A DNA stretch of 45,007 bases from Bacteroidota bacterium. Its GTDB lineage: Bacteria; Bacteroidota; Bacteroidia; Bacteroidales; JACABE01. Positions 1-7,185 of this stretch are shown in pieces. Each line of letters opens with the position of its first letter. Within the stretch, counting starts at the first letter, position 1. Made by a program: the position numbers and the translations under genes. The notes beneath the pieces are model-generated. The model ran no database searches, was not told the origin of the DNA, and saw nothing but the letters and a program-made list of their open reading frames with translations. The DNA lies in contig JACABE010000010.1 of assembly GCA_013377005.1 (NCBI GenBank), forward strand, positions 55,956 to 100,962. Direction: 5' to 3'.

Positions 1-20
1 CCATTGTATATATACAATGG
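1..20. repeat. Perfect 20-bp palindrome at the window edge
   Basis: The first 20 bases, CCATTGTATATATACAATGG, are their own reverse complement. It lies 30 bases beyond the stop codon of the zinc-ribbon gene, so it could be the hairpin of a terminator for the Rep operon or a protein-binding operator. The flank where a minus-strand T-tract would lie is cut off by the window edge. Confidence 0.6.
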
Positions 21-49
21 CTTTAAAAATTATTTCAAATCAAATTTAA

Positions 50-295
50 TTAAAAATCACCAATTACAGAATAACTTTTACATTCTTTACAATAAAGATA
101 ATAATCTATTTTTCCAATTTTGGGAAATTTATTTTTAATTTCAACAGGAATAGAATCTTTCTCAATTCTTATTCTTTTGCAATTGCATTCTCTGCATGGT
201 TCTAATTGCTGACTGAGAATTTCTTGTATTGTTACGTCATTTAAATTAAATTTTATCATAATCATTTGTTTTAATTGGTTTATAAATTGTTTCAT
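50..295 (-). CDS. Small zinc-ribbon protein of the mobile element
   Basis: This 81-aa protein is not recognised as a named family. It has a CxxCxC cluster (C34, C37, C39) and a CxxC pair (C69, C72) about 30 residues apart, which suggests a small zinc ribbon. The frame overlaps the 3' end of the Rep gene by 50 bases if the first ATG is used. In-frame ATG codons at residues 11 and 13 would reduce the overlap to about 14-20 bases, so the start is uncertain. Overlap with rep suggests translational coupling and a role in replication or regulation of the element. Being last before the edge palindrome, it may end the operon. Confidence 0.6.
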   Translation of the reverse strand: MKQFINQLKQMIMIKFNLNDVTIQEILSQQLEPCRECNCKRIRIEKDSIPVEIKNKFPKIGKIDYYLYCKECKSYSVIGDF

Positions 296-1160
296 TAATT
301 TTATCTAAATCGGTATATATTATATTTTGTGGTTGAAATTTAAAAGCTCCAACTCTGTAAAATTCTGTTTTAAATATTTTGTAATTATCAATTGCTGTAG
401 GAAGAAGATTAAAATATTTGTCTTCTTCATTTTTATTGAAATTGATAGATGTAAAAAGTCTTGATACATCTCTTGAACAATGCCAAGGAAGGCGAAAAAA
501 CTCAATATCATTTTTACTTATATATTTTGCTAAATATGAAATCAATCCTTTTTTATCCCTGCCAACTTTTTTAACATCCACTCCATTATATTTTTCTGTA
601 TTAATATTTATTAATTCCTGACAGCCTTTCTTTTGCTCGTTTTTTAAACTTGTTGCCATAAAGCCATTAACTTTTCTAATTGGCATTTTGTCATTTGTCA
701 GAAGATGAAAATGTATTGTATTGTTTTTTTGTCTTTCAGCTACCCACAAATAAGAATTTAATAACTTGCTCAATCTGCATCTTGTAAGCCATGTATTAAA
801 AATTTTATAAGCTGTTATATCTTTTATTCCCTCAGGAAAGCTTATAGAATAAAATGCCATAAAACCTATGCTTTTTTGCAAACGACTAAATGCATTACAT
901 TTTGCTTTTACCTTACTTTTATTAAGCTTGTATGTTTTATTTGCTTTTGTAACTTCATTTTTTTCGATTAAATCACAGGAAAATGCTTCAGTATTATTAT
1001 TAATTTTTACTTCTTTAGATTCAATCTTTGATTTTTTGTTTTTATTGATTTGTTCTTTTAATTCGTCATCAAACACCTTGTATTTGGAAGAACCACTAAA
1101 TTTTGATGCCGATATAAGATTGCTAAAAACTATACTTGTATATCCTAATTTGTATGCCAT
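246..1160 (-). CDS. HUH-type rolling-circle replication initiator (two-tyrosine Rep)
   Basis: The protein (304 aa) carries the metal-binding HUH motif HFH at residues 150-152, inside the strand TIHFHLL, and a downstream YLAKYISK motif at 209-216. The latter matches the YxxxYxxK motif 3 of superfamily I initiators such as microvirus protein A and P2-type or inovirus replication proteins. Y209 and Y213 would be the nicking tyrosines. The first 95 residues are lysine- and asparagine-rich with no recognisable domain. No helicase domain follows, so host helicase would be needed. Direct repeats lie just upstream of the start. Initiator function is well supported by motifs; whether it serves a phage or a plasmid is not. 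Confidence 0.85.
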   Translation of the reverse strand: MAYKLGYTSIVFSNLISASKFSGSSKYKVFDDELKEQINKNKKSKIESKEVKINNNTEAFSCDLIEKNEVTKANKTYKLNKSKVKAKCNAFSRLQKSIGFMAFYSISFPEGIKDITAYKIFNTWLTRCRLSKLLNSYLWVAERQKNNTIHFHLLTNDKMPIRKVNGFMATSLKNEQKKGCQELININTEKYNGVDVKKVGRDKKGLISYLAKYISKNDIEFFRLPWHCSRDVSRLFTSINFNKNEEDKYFNLLPTAIDNYKIFKTEFYRVGAFKFQPQNIIYTDLDKINETIYKPIKTNDYDKI

Positions 1161-1198
1161 ATTTTTTTGAAAAGTGCTATTATAAATAAATCCATTAT

Positions 1199-1245
1199 TA
1201 AAGGTTTTTAAAGGTTATTATTAAAGGTTAAAAAAAAGTTAAAGG
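1199..1245. repeat. Iteron-like direct repeats upstream of rep
   Basis: The octamer TAAAGGTT occurs at 1199-1206, 1209-1216 and 1222-1229, and a partial copy TAAAGG at 1240-1245, giving start-to-start steps of 10, 13 and 18 bases. The array lies between the Rep start codon and the end of the upstream gene. The position fits a Rep or HTH-protein binding site controlling rep, or part of the replication origin. Function is inferred. Confidence 0.6.
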
Positions 1246-1448
1246 AAGTCGGGAACTATATTCCCATTGTAGAATCTTTTTAAGTAAGTTCCCTCTCTGC
1301 GATTGTAAACATTCATATATTTCCAATCAGAATGATGTTTGTCTAGAAAAGATTCAACGAACTTATTTAAGCCATGAACGAATTGCCATTTTTTTGCACG
1401 ACCATCAGGAAAAAATACAATTACAGAATAATCATTTTTATGACTCAT
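1239..1448 (-). CDS. Unknown 69-aa element protein
   Basis: I do not recognise this short basic protein. It has no signal peptide or membrane segment. Aromatic residues are frequent (DYSVIVFFPDG, KKWQFVHGLNKFV, YMNVYNRREGTYLKRFY), which looks like a compact folded domain, perhaps nucleic-acid binding. Its start overlaps the end of the HTH gene by 11 bases, implying one transcript and translational coupling. Its stop falls in the repeat array preceding rep. A role in replication control or excision is possible, but nothing in the sequence proves it. Confidence 0.65.
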   Translation of the reverse strand: MSHKNDYSVIVFFPDGRAKKWQFVHGLNKFVESFLDKHHSDWKYMNVYNRREGTYLKRFYNGNIVPDFL

Positions 1449-1746
1449 GATTAAACCTCCTATATTTTAGGCTTTTTACTTCAGTAAGGGAATTTTGAAT
1501 ATCTGTTTTTAGATATAGTACTCTGTTGCCTATTCGATAAGCTTTAATAATTCCTTTCTTTGTCCATTCGTTTAATGTAACCAATGAAACCTTGAGAGTT
1601 TTGGCAACCTGAGAGCGACTTAAATATTCAGTATCAATTTCTTGTTGCTTATGGGGATTTTGATTATTAAAGCATTCGTTGACAATCTCTCTTAATTGTC
1701 CTTTTAATTCATCAAAACTGATACCTTGCAAAATAATGTTGTGCAT
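1438..1746 (-). CDS. Excisionase-like helix-turn-helix DNA-binding protein
   Basis: Residues 40-88 form a HTH_17/excisionase-type domain: YLSRSQVAKTLKVSLVTLNE is the helix-turn-helix, followed by a wing (KAYRIGNRVLYLK). Such 100-aa proteins commonly sit beside integrases in Bacteroidota elements and act as recombination directionality factors or as repressors. The N-terminal 35 residues are helical and may mediate dimer formation. A TACTTTTG promoter box lies 25 bases upstream on the same strand, so this gene, the 69-aa gene and perhaps rep can be transcribed independently of the integrase. Whether it is an excisionase or a repressor cannot be told from sequence. Confidence 0.8.
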   Translation of the reverse strand: MHNIILQGISFDELKGQLREIVNECFNNQNPHKQQEIDTEYLSRSQVAKTLKVSLVTLNEWTKKGIIKAYRIGNRVLYLKTDIQNSLTEVKSLKYRRFNHES

Positions 1747-1770
1747 AATTTAGATTTTAAGATTATGCGA

Positions 1771-1778
1771 CAAAAGTA
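1771..1778 (-). promoter_or_regulatory. Bacteroidota -7 box (TACTTTTG) for the HTH gene
   Basis: TACTTTTG on the minus strand matches the TAnnTTTG consensus and sits 25 bases before the HTH start codon in an otherwise non-coding gap. No good upstream TTTG box was found at the usual spacing. Confidence 0.5.
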
Positions 1779-1813
1779 CTTTACGTTGTTAATTGTAGTG
1801 CTATTGTGTAGTA

Positions 1814-2677
1814 CTACTTTTTTCTATTTGATTTTTTTTCTATTTGATTATTAATATATTGTGCTTGTTCATGAAATTCAAATTTAATAAAAAAATCATG
1901 TATTTCTTTTAATTTTTTTATTGTAATACCCGAATTTATTTCTGATAATTTTTGTCTAGTCGTTTCTTTATCTTTATTTAATATTTGTGAATAAAATTCT
2001 GACAATTTCGTATTTGTTAAAGATTTATTGTTGTTAATAAAACTTTTTAAAATCCATAATTGCTGTAAATGAGAAAATTTATCATTTTTTGTAGGTTTTT
2101 GTAAGTTATTTTGTAGGTTTATTTGTTGCTCATTGAGGAATTTTTTATATTTAGCTAATTGAAATCCATTCAATAAAGATATTATTTCTTCAATATGAAT
2201 CTGAATATCTAAAGTTGGTTCAATACTATTAAAATAATAATTGTTAAATCCTGAATCATAATATATAGAATAATCGGAATATTGATTTTTTATACAACCG
2301 ATTTTCTCTGAAATATTCTTTTCAATGTTAAATATTTCTTGATGTAAATATTCTTTTTTATTAACTACTTTATCAAATTTCTTAAGAAACTCATTTTTTA
2401 ATTTATTAAAATCTAAAATTATCTCAGGATTAGCAAAATAATCATTTGAATATTTTTTATATTCTTCAATCATCATTTGATTGATTTTTATTTGTTCTGC
2501 TTTTGATTTTGCGTTAATTATAAATGGTTCTGTAAAACCTTTTATAGTAAATCGACAATAATAATATGGCATTTCTAATTTCTCAAGCCAAAAATCAAAT
2601 TTTTCTTCAATAGTATTTAAAAGTTTAAACTCAACTTCTAATTGTTTTAAATCGTTTTCAGTAAAACTTCTACTCAT
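1814..2677 (-). CDS. Unknown 287-aa protein coupled to the integrase
   Basis: The product is not recognised. It is hydrophilic, lysine-, asparagine- and glutamate-rich, and mostly helical, with no signal peptide or membrane segment. The N-terminal part (residues 1-75) contains a short strand-rich segment around PYYYCRFTIKGFTEPFIINA. The C-terminal part (about 205-275) contains helices resembling a small DNA-binding module (KSLTNTKLSEFYSQI, then TTRQKLSEINSG). The start codon overlaps the integrase stop by four bases, so it is translationally coupled to the integrase. That coupling suggests a role in integration, excision or cargo function. It is AT-rich like the rest of the element. Confidence 0.7.
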   Translation of the reverse strand: MSRSFTENDLKQLEVEFKLLNTIEEKFDFWLEKLEMPYYYCRFTIKGFTEPFIINAKSKAEQIKINQMMIEEYKKYSNDYFANPEIILDFNKLKNEFLKKFDKVVNKKEYLHQEIFNIEKNISEKIGCIKNQYSDYSIYYDSGFNNYYFNSIEPTLDIQIHIEEIISLLNGFQLAKYKKFLNEQQINLQNNLQKPTKNDKFSHLQQLWILKSFINNNKSLTNTKLSEFYSQILNKDKETTRQKLSEINSGITIKKLKEIHDFFIKFEFHEQAQYINNQIEKKSNRKK

Positions 2678-3900
2678 ATTTTAAAAAATGGATGGTTTAA
2701 TAATTTATTTGCATTTTCTTCTTGGGATATACGGATATATCTTAAAAAGCTTTTCTCTGTCTTATGTCCGGTTATTTTCATTATTGTAATGGAAGAAACA
2801 TCAGCTAAAAATAAATTTGTTGCAAAACTTCTTCTTGCTGTATGAGTTGAAACAAGCATATATTTTGGAGAAATCTGTTTTTCTAATTTTCCTCCTTTAG
2901 TAATACTTGTTTCAGTCATTTCCTTAATCTTTGCAATCTTACAAATTAATTTGATATATTCATTTAATTTTTGATTTGATATTACTCTGGGTAATTCTCC
3001 ATTGTATTTTTTGAATATTTCTAAAACATACTTATGTAATGGAATAACAACTGTTTCGCCTGTTTTCTGAGTTTTAAGTTTCAATTTATTATTTTCAATA
3101 ATATTTTCTTTTATTAATTGAGAGAAATCAGAAAATCTTAAGCCTGTACAACAACCAATAATAAATAAATCTCTTGCAATATCATACTTTCTATGATTGT
3201 GAAGTTTTATACTATATATTTTTTCTATTTCTTGAATTGATAAATATATTTTGTCTGTTTCTTCGGTTAGTTTTTTAAACTTCTTTTTTCTAAAATCAAG
3301 ATTTGTATTAATATCTCTTTCTGTTGCTTCATTTAAAAAAGCTTTAAGAATTTTTATCTGTTTACCAACTGTATTTTGTGAAAGATTGTTTTTATTCAGA
3401 TAGACTATAAATTTATTGTAAAAGTCAACATTAATAGATTCAAATTCTAATGGAATTTTATTCTCCTGACTGAATCTATCTAAATGGTCTAAACATGTCT
3501 TATAAGTTACTACAGTGCTTTTAGCTTTATTGTTTTTTGATTCCTCAATATAGTTGTTTGCAAAATTTCGAAAACTTATTTTTGAATCTAAAATATTATT
3601 TCTTTCATTATTTAAATGATGCTTTAATAAGTCAATGGTAGGAGTAATATTTTCATTTTTCAGCTTTCTGTAAATATTCTTAACATCACTTTCTAACTTA
3701 TCTAGAAAACTATTAAATTCAGGATATTCAGGAAATTGTTTTGATTCTTTTGCTCTGTTTTTAGAGGAATTCCAAAAAAATGGTAGTATTTTTTCTCCAG
3801 TTGATATTTTTAACCTCATATTATCAAATGAAAACATCATGTATATTAATGTTTCTTTTTTGCTATTAGGTTCTTTTAATACAAACGTTACATTAGCCAT
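2674..3900 (-). CDS. Tyrosine recombinase / integrase
   Basis: This 408-aa protein has the domain order of Bacteroidota phage and conjugative-element integrases: an arm-binding N-terminal domain (about 1-90), a SAM-like core-binding domain (about 108-205) and a C-terminal catalytic domain. The catalytic set is complete: R255 in CTGLRFSDF, H353 and R356 in THTARRSFA, H379 in ITGHK, and nucleophile Y388 in FLRYIR. A lysine around 276-279 lies in the expected beta-hairpin. It should cut and join the tRNA-derived att site 175 bases upstream of its start. A TACATTTG box at 3915-3922 is a possible promoter. Nothing suggests inactivation. Confidence 0.93.
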   Translation of the reverse strand: MANVTFVLKEPNSKKETLIYMMFSFDNMRLKISTGEKILPFFWNSSKNRAKESKQFPEYPEFNSFLDKLESDVKNIYRKLKNENITPTIDLLKHHLNNERNNILDSKISFRNFANNYIEESKNNKAKSTVVTYKTCLDHLDRFSQENKIPLEFESINVDFYNKFIVYLNKNNLSQNTVGKQIKILKAFLNEATERDINTNLDFRKKKFKKLTEETDKIYLSIQEIEKIYSIKLHNHRKYDIARDLFIIGCCTGLRFSDFSQLIKENIIENNKLKLKTQKTGETVVIPLHKYVLEIFKKYNGELPRVISNQKLNEYIKLICKIAKIKEMTETSITKGGKLEKQISPKYMLVSTHTARRSFATNLFLADVSSITIMKITGHKTEKSFLRYIRISQEENANKLLNHPFFKI

Positions 3901-3914
3901 ATTAATCTTTTAAG

Positions 3915-3922
3915 CAAATGTA
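3915..3922 (-). promoter_or_regulatory. Possible -7 box (TACATTTG) for the integrase
   Basis: TACATTTG on the minus strand fits TAnnTTTG and lies 15 bases before the integrase ATG, which would give a very short leader. No clear upstream TTTG box accompanies it, so support is moderate. Confidence 0.4.
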
Positions 3923-3937
3923 ATCAATTTTTATGCC

Positions 3938-3958
3938 AGGGGACAGTACAGGGGACAG
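3938..3958. repeat. Tandem 9-bp direct repeat near the attachment site
   Basis: AGGGGACAG occurs twice with a 3-base spacer (3938-3946 and 3950-3958), between the integrase start and the att core. Closely spaced direct repeats in this position are typical arm-type binding sites of tyrosine integrases. The repeats are seen directly; their role is inferred. Confidence 0.55.
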
Positions 3959-4074
3959 AATTTCTTTATTTAATTGAATTTAGTTTAATCTATCTTAATT
4001 GTGAAAATTCTTAAAATTCAATAATAACAAGGAATCTAGATTAGTTTCTTTATTTATAGATATGTAAACTACAT

Positions 4075-4091
4075 GTCCCGTCCGGACCGCT
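4075..4091 (+). other. attR-like remnant: 3' end of a tRNA gene (probably tRNA-Asp)
   Basis: GTCCCGTCCGGACCG reads as the end of a T-loop (GT), a T-stem 3' half (CCCGT), an acceptor-stem 3' half (CCGGACC) and discriminator G. G73 and the CCCGT T-stem match the known 3' end of bacterial tRNA-Asp. The rest of a tRNA (anticodon and D arms) is absent upstream. CCA is not encoded. A truncated tRNA end beside an integrase is the classic product of integration into a tRNA gene. The intact gene should lie left of the window. Confidence 0.75.
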
Positions 4092-4101
4092 AAATTAAAA
4101 T

Positions 4102-4138
4102 AAAAGTCCTGTAAACATCATATTTACAGGACTTTTTT
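4102..4138. terminator. Bidirectional rho-independent terminator
   Basis: A perfect 14-bp stem (4102-4115 with 4123-4136) closes a 7-base loop and is flanked by A and T tracts on both sides. It probably belonged to the tRNA transcript displaced by the element. It also ends the polysaccharide operon arriving from the right, whose last stop codon overlaps the T-tract. Confidence 0.9.
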
Positions 4139-5399
4139 ATTGTTGATCCCTCAATTGTTTGCTTGATAGAAAGAGAAAAGAATTAAAAAAAGTGTAAAAA
4201 ACAACACCTGCCTGATTTTCAAACATAGACTCTACTAGGATATTTATAAATACAATAATTATAAAAAACAAATAGATGTAGTTTGGTTTTTTAATAGCTT
4301 GAAAAAGTGGAATAAAGAACATTAATACAAGGTTTAAAAATCCTATAAAGCCTAATGTTATAAATGTCTGAAAAAATTGTCCATGAGCATTTAAGTTGTT
4401 AGCTTTTGCAAAAGTCATTCCTTTTTTGTCATAATGAGCAAGCAATTCATCTTTTACATCTCCTGTACCAACTCCAATTAAAAAATGATCTTTGATAATA
4501 TCTAATGAAGTTTTCCATATTTCCATTCTCTGAACAGTTCCATCTTCAATATTAACATCATTTTTATTCGATTTTAAGGCTTGAAAAGAAGAAGTTATTC
4601 TGTTTGTTACCAAAGGAATTTTATTTGCCCCTAGTGCGATTGATAAAATAAATATAATTATCATTATTATAGAAATCAAATAATTTCGTTTTTTTATAAT
4701 CCAATATCCCAACAAAAAAACAATTCCAATTATTAAGCTAAAGATACCTGCTTTTGAGCTTAGCATAATTACATATATGAAAAACCAAATAAGAATTAAA
4801 CCAAATATATATTTTAATTTTCTATTTTTAATCAAATCATTGATTAATAGATAAACAATAATAGTCATTGCAAATATCAGATACATAGAAATATAACTTG
4901 GATGATGAAAAGCAGAAGCTGAAGAATAGAAAAACCAAAATGATGTATTATTTGATTGATATAAATAATAAGAATGTAGCATACTTAAAATAGAAGATAA
5001 AAAACAACCTCCAATAAAAGAAATAAATACTTTAATTATACTTTTTTTATCAAATTTGGAAAAATCAGAAGAGAAAAAAACAACAGGTATTAAAAGAAAA
5101 GTAAGTTTTACTTCTAAATCAAATGATGCATAAGCAAAATTAGAAGTATAGATTAATCCTATAACATAAAGAACATAAATTGAAATGAATAAAAAAAAGT
5201 TTGGTAATTTATTTTCAGAAATCAGAAGTTTTGTTTTCGATTTGAAATTAAACTCCATTATCCAGTTTAAAACAATAAGAGACAAAATTATTGGAGTTAT
5301 TCTTTTCCATAAAGGGAATGCAAATGATTGGATTAAAAGCAAATAATAAAATGCTTGTTGATGAATAGCCTCTCTTTTAGGTATCTTAAGTTTACTCAT
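4137..5399 (-). CDS. O-antigen ligase / polymerase family membrane protein
   Basis: This 420-aa protein has about ten to twelve hydrophobic segments and a large periplasmic loop at roughly residues 280-350. The loop contains the Wzy_C/WaaL-type signature: GVGTGDVKDEL followed by NAHGQFFQTFITLGFIG. Family members polymerise O-units or ligate polysaccharide to a lipid acceptor in the periplasm. It is the last gene of the cluster, overlapping the acyltransferase by eight bases. A second protein of the same superfamily is in this operon, so one could be polymerase and the other ligase. Which is which cannot be decided from sequence. Confidence 0.85.
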   Translation of the reverse strand: MSKLKIPKREAIHQQAFYYLLLIQSFAFPLWKRITPIILSLIVLNWIMEFNFKSKTKLLISENKLPNFFLFISIYVLYVIGLIYTSNFAYASFDLEVKLTFLLIPVVFFSSDFSKFDKKSIIKVFISFIGGCFLSSILSMLHSYYLYQSNNTSFWFFYSSASAFHHPSYISMYLIFAMTIIVYLLINDLIKNRKLKYIFGLILIWFFIYVIMLSSKAGIFSLIIGIVFLLGYWIIKKRNYLISIIMIIIFILSIALGANKIPLVTNRITSSFQALKSNKNDVNIEDGTVQRMEIWKTSLDIIKDHFLIGVGTGDVKDELLAHYDKKGMTFAKANNLNAHGQFFQTFITLGFIGFLNLVLMFFIPLFQAIKKPNYIYLFFIIIVFINILVESMFENQAGVVFYTFFNSFLFLSSKQLRDQQ

Positions 5400-6012
5400 A
5401 TTTTACTTTATCTTCAGTTTTGTCATAATAGTTAGCAATAACCTGAGGGTCGGAAAGATATTTTTTATCAATTTTTCGTGTATCTCCTACAATTTTTGCA
5501 GGATTACCAACTATAATTGAATAATCAGGGAATTCGCCTTTTAAAATGCTACCTGCTCCAACAATAGATCCCTTTCCAATTTTTGTTCCGGGGAGTAATA
5601 CACAAGAAGTCCCTATAAAAGCATATTCTCCAATTTCTACTTTCTTTATGTAATATCCTATCCGTTCCCTGGAAGGGATTTCTATAAACTTCTTTCCTAG
5701 TAAACGGATCGAATTTTGACTACTATGAGTATAAATACATGAATGAGAGGCTATATTAACGCCTTCACCAATTGAAATCCCTCCAATTCCATCTAATAAA
5801 CAATAATGTCCAATCCATACATTATCTCCTATATCTATATTTTGCTTATCAACAAGTTTTGCAGAAGAGCTAATTCTTGTATTTTTATAAAATCGTTTTT
5901 TTACTGGGTTATAAAAGCCATATACCATAAAAGGTTTATGAATAAATGCTATAGCATTTAAAACAAAAGATATACAATAACCTAATGGAGATAAATATAA
6001 TTTTCGTAACAT
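5392..6012 (-). CDS. Hexapeptide-repeat acyltransferase of the polysaccharide cluster
   Basis: The protein (206 aa) has an N-terminal hydrophobic stretch and then repeated left-handed beta-helix hexads, for example IDIGDNVWIG, ISIGEGVNIA, VEIGEYAFIGTS and TKIGKGSIVGAGS, ending with the family's VGNPAKIVG. Such LbH enzymes O-acetylate sugars using acetyl-CoA. The insertion with IYTHSSQNSI contains a likely catalytic histidine. It overlaps the ligase gene downstream and is two bases from the glycosyltransferase upstream, which argues for one transcript. The acceptor sugar is unknown. Confidence 0.87.
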   Translation of the reverse strand: MLRKLYLSPLGYCISFVLNAIAFIHKPFMVYGFYNPVKKRFYKNTRISSSAKLVDKQNIDIGDNVWIGHYCLLDGIGGISIGEGVNIASHSCIYTHSSQNSIRLLGKKFIEIPSRERIGYYIKKVEIGEYAFIGTSCVLLPGTKIGKGSIVGAGSILKGEFPDYSIIVGNPAKIVGDTRKIDKKYLSDPQVIANYYDKTEDKVKYE

Positions 6013-6014
6013 TT

Positions 6015-7175
6015 TTATGAATTCAATGAGTTAATAATTTCAAAATACTTTTTAGCATTCTCTGGAGTAAAATTAAAAGAAGCATTTCTGGAATTTTGTT
6101 TAAATTTATTGAGAGCTATTTTATTTTGATACATTTCATTTACAAAAATAATAATATTCTGAATATCACCAGGTCTAATAACTCTTCCTATTTCATACTT
6201 ATTAACTAATCTTGATAATTCGGAGTTTTTATTTGCCAGCGCAAGTATTGCTGTTCCGGCAGCCATCATATAATAAGTTTTACTTGGGACTGAAACATTT
6301 TCAGCACCTTCACCTAATGTTACCACTCCAATGTCAGCAGTTGTTAAAGAATAAGGTAATATTTCAGAGCTTTGCAATGGAAGTATTGTAATATTATCAA
6401 TATTATCTTTCTTTATCAAATCTTCAATTTTTTTCTTTTTGGCACCTTCTCCTATTATAAAAAAACTAATATTTTTATTATTATTCATTTTAGCAACTTC
6501 AATGATTGATTCTAAATCATGTGTTTCTCCAAAATTGCCAGAATACATTACTGTTAATTTATCTGTTTGATGAAATTGAATGGCAAATGGATTGTTTGTT
6601 TTTTCAAGTGGTGTTATAAACCTCGAATCAACCCAGTTTGGAATAATTTTAACTTTAATATTAGCGGAATATTTATTAATTGCTTCAGCCATACTTTCAC
6701 TTATGGTAAAAACGTTTGATGCATTATTAAATATATATTTGTTAGATTTTGACCAGATTCTATGGATGTATCCATTCCTTTTAATAACATTAAAATTAAC
6801 CATTACATCAGGATATAAATCCCATATTAATAAATGAAAAGTCTGATTGAATAATTTCTTGAAAAATAAGCCTAAAAATACTAAAAATGGAGGTGTAGTA
6901 ACATAAATGACTTCATGTTTTTTTGATTTAAATAATAACAAGAAAAAACATTGAAATGTAAACACAAGCCAAGTGAACAATCTTTTAAATATAGTGGAAC
7001 TATTGTAATAAATAAGTTTCTTTACTATTATTTTAGAATTTAAAGGTGTATTAGCTATTCTAACTTCCCCTGTATAGAGAATTATTTCGCAATTATTTTC
7101 AGCAAATACATTGAGAATATCAATTAATAAATAGCGGGTTGCCTGACATACAAGAATGTACTTTTTATTATTCAT
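6015..7175 (-). CDS. GT4 glycosyltransferase (WbuB-like)
   Basis: This 386-aa GT-B fold protein has an N-terminal acceptor domain with hydrophobic patches near residues 70-110, consistent with membrane association, and a C-terminal donor domain. The donor domain includes MYSGNFGETHDLESIIE and FIIGEGAKKKKIEDL, then SVPSKTYYMMAAGTAILA, the region that binds the sugar nucleotide in WbuB and related GT4 enzymes. It should transfer a sugar to a lipid-linked intermediate on the cytoplasmic face. Spacing to both neighbours is under 12 bases. The sugar donor is not predictable. Confidence 0.87.
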   Translation of the reverse strand: MNNKKYILVCQATRYLLIDILNVFAENNCEIILYTGEVRIANTPLNSKIIVKKLIYYNSSTIFKRLFTWLVFTFQCFFLLLFKSKKHEVIYVTTPPFLVFLGLFFKKLFNQTFHLLIWDLYPDVMVNFNVIKRNGYIHRIWSKSNKYIFNNASNVFTISESMAEAINKYSANIKVKIIPNWVDSRFITPLEKTNNPFAIQFHQTDKLTVMYSGNFGETHDLESIIEVAKMNNNKNISFFIIGEGAKKKKIEDLIKKDNIDNITILPLQSSEILPYSLTTADIGVVTLGEGAENVSVPSKTYYMMAAGTAILALANKNSELSRLVNKYEIGRVIRPGDIQNIIIFVNEMYQNKIALNKFKQNSRNASFNFTPENAKKYFEIINSLNS

Positions 7176-7185
7176 TCAATTAAGT

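Larger units (their letters stand above)
1..4091. mobile_element. Right part of an integrated HUH-Rep / tyrosine recombinase element
   Basis: Six minus-strand genes are packed together: integrase, unknown 287-aa protein, HTH/excisionase-like protein, unknown 69-aa protein, HUH replication initiator and zinc-ribbon protein. The right border is a 15-bp tRNA 3'-end copy next to the integrase. The left border is outside the window. The combination of an integrase with a rolling-circle initiator is typical of integrated ssDNA phages (inovirus- or microvirus-like) and of integrative rolling-circle plasmids. No coat, Zot-like ATPase or relaxase is visible here, so the class cannot be decided. Gene content, strand uniformity and the att remnant are seen directly; element identity is inferred. 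Confidence 0.8.

Noticed and set aside
868-1170. Plus-strand frame opposite rep
   Set aside because: It is the complement of the N-terminal part of the Rep gene, with low-complexity leucine-rich sequence and no promoter.
1199-1245. CRISPR-like array
   Set aside because: The repeats are eight bases with spacers of only 2-10 bases and there are no cas genes in the window.
4071-4091. Intact tRNA gene at the element border
   Set aside because: Only the T-arm half and acceptor 3' strand exist; no anticodon or D arm is present upstream.
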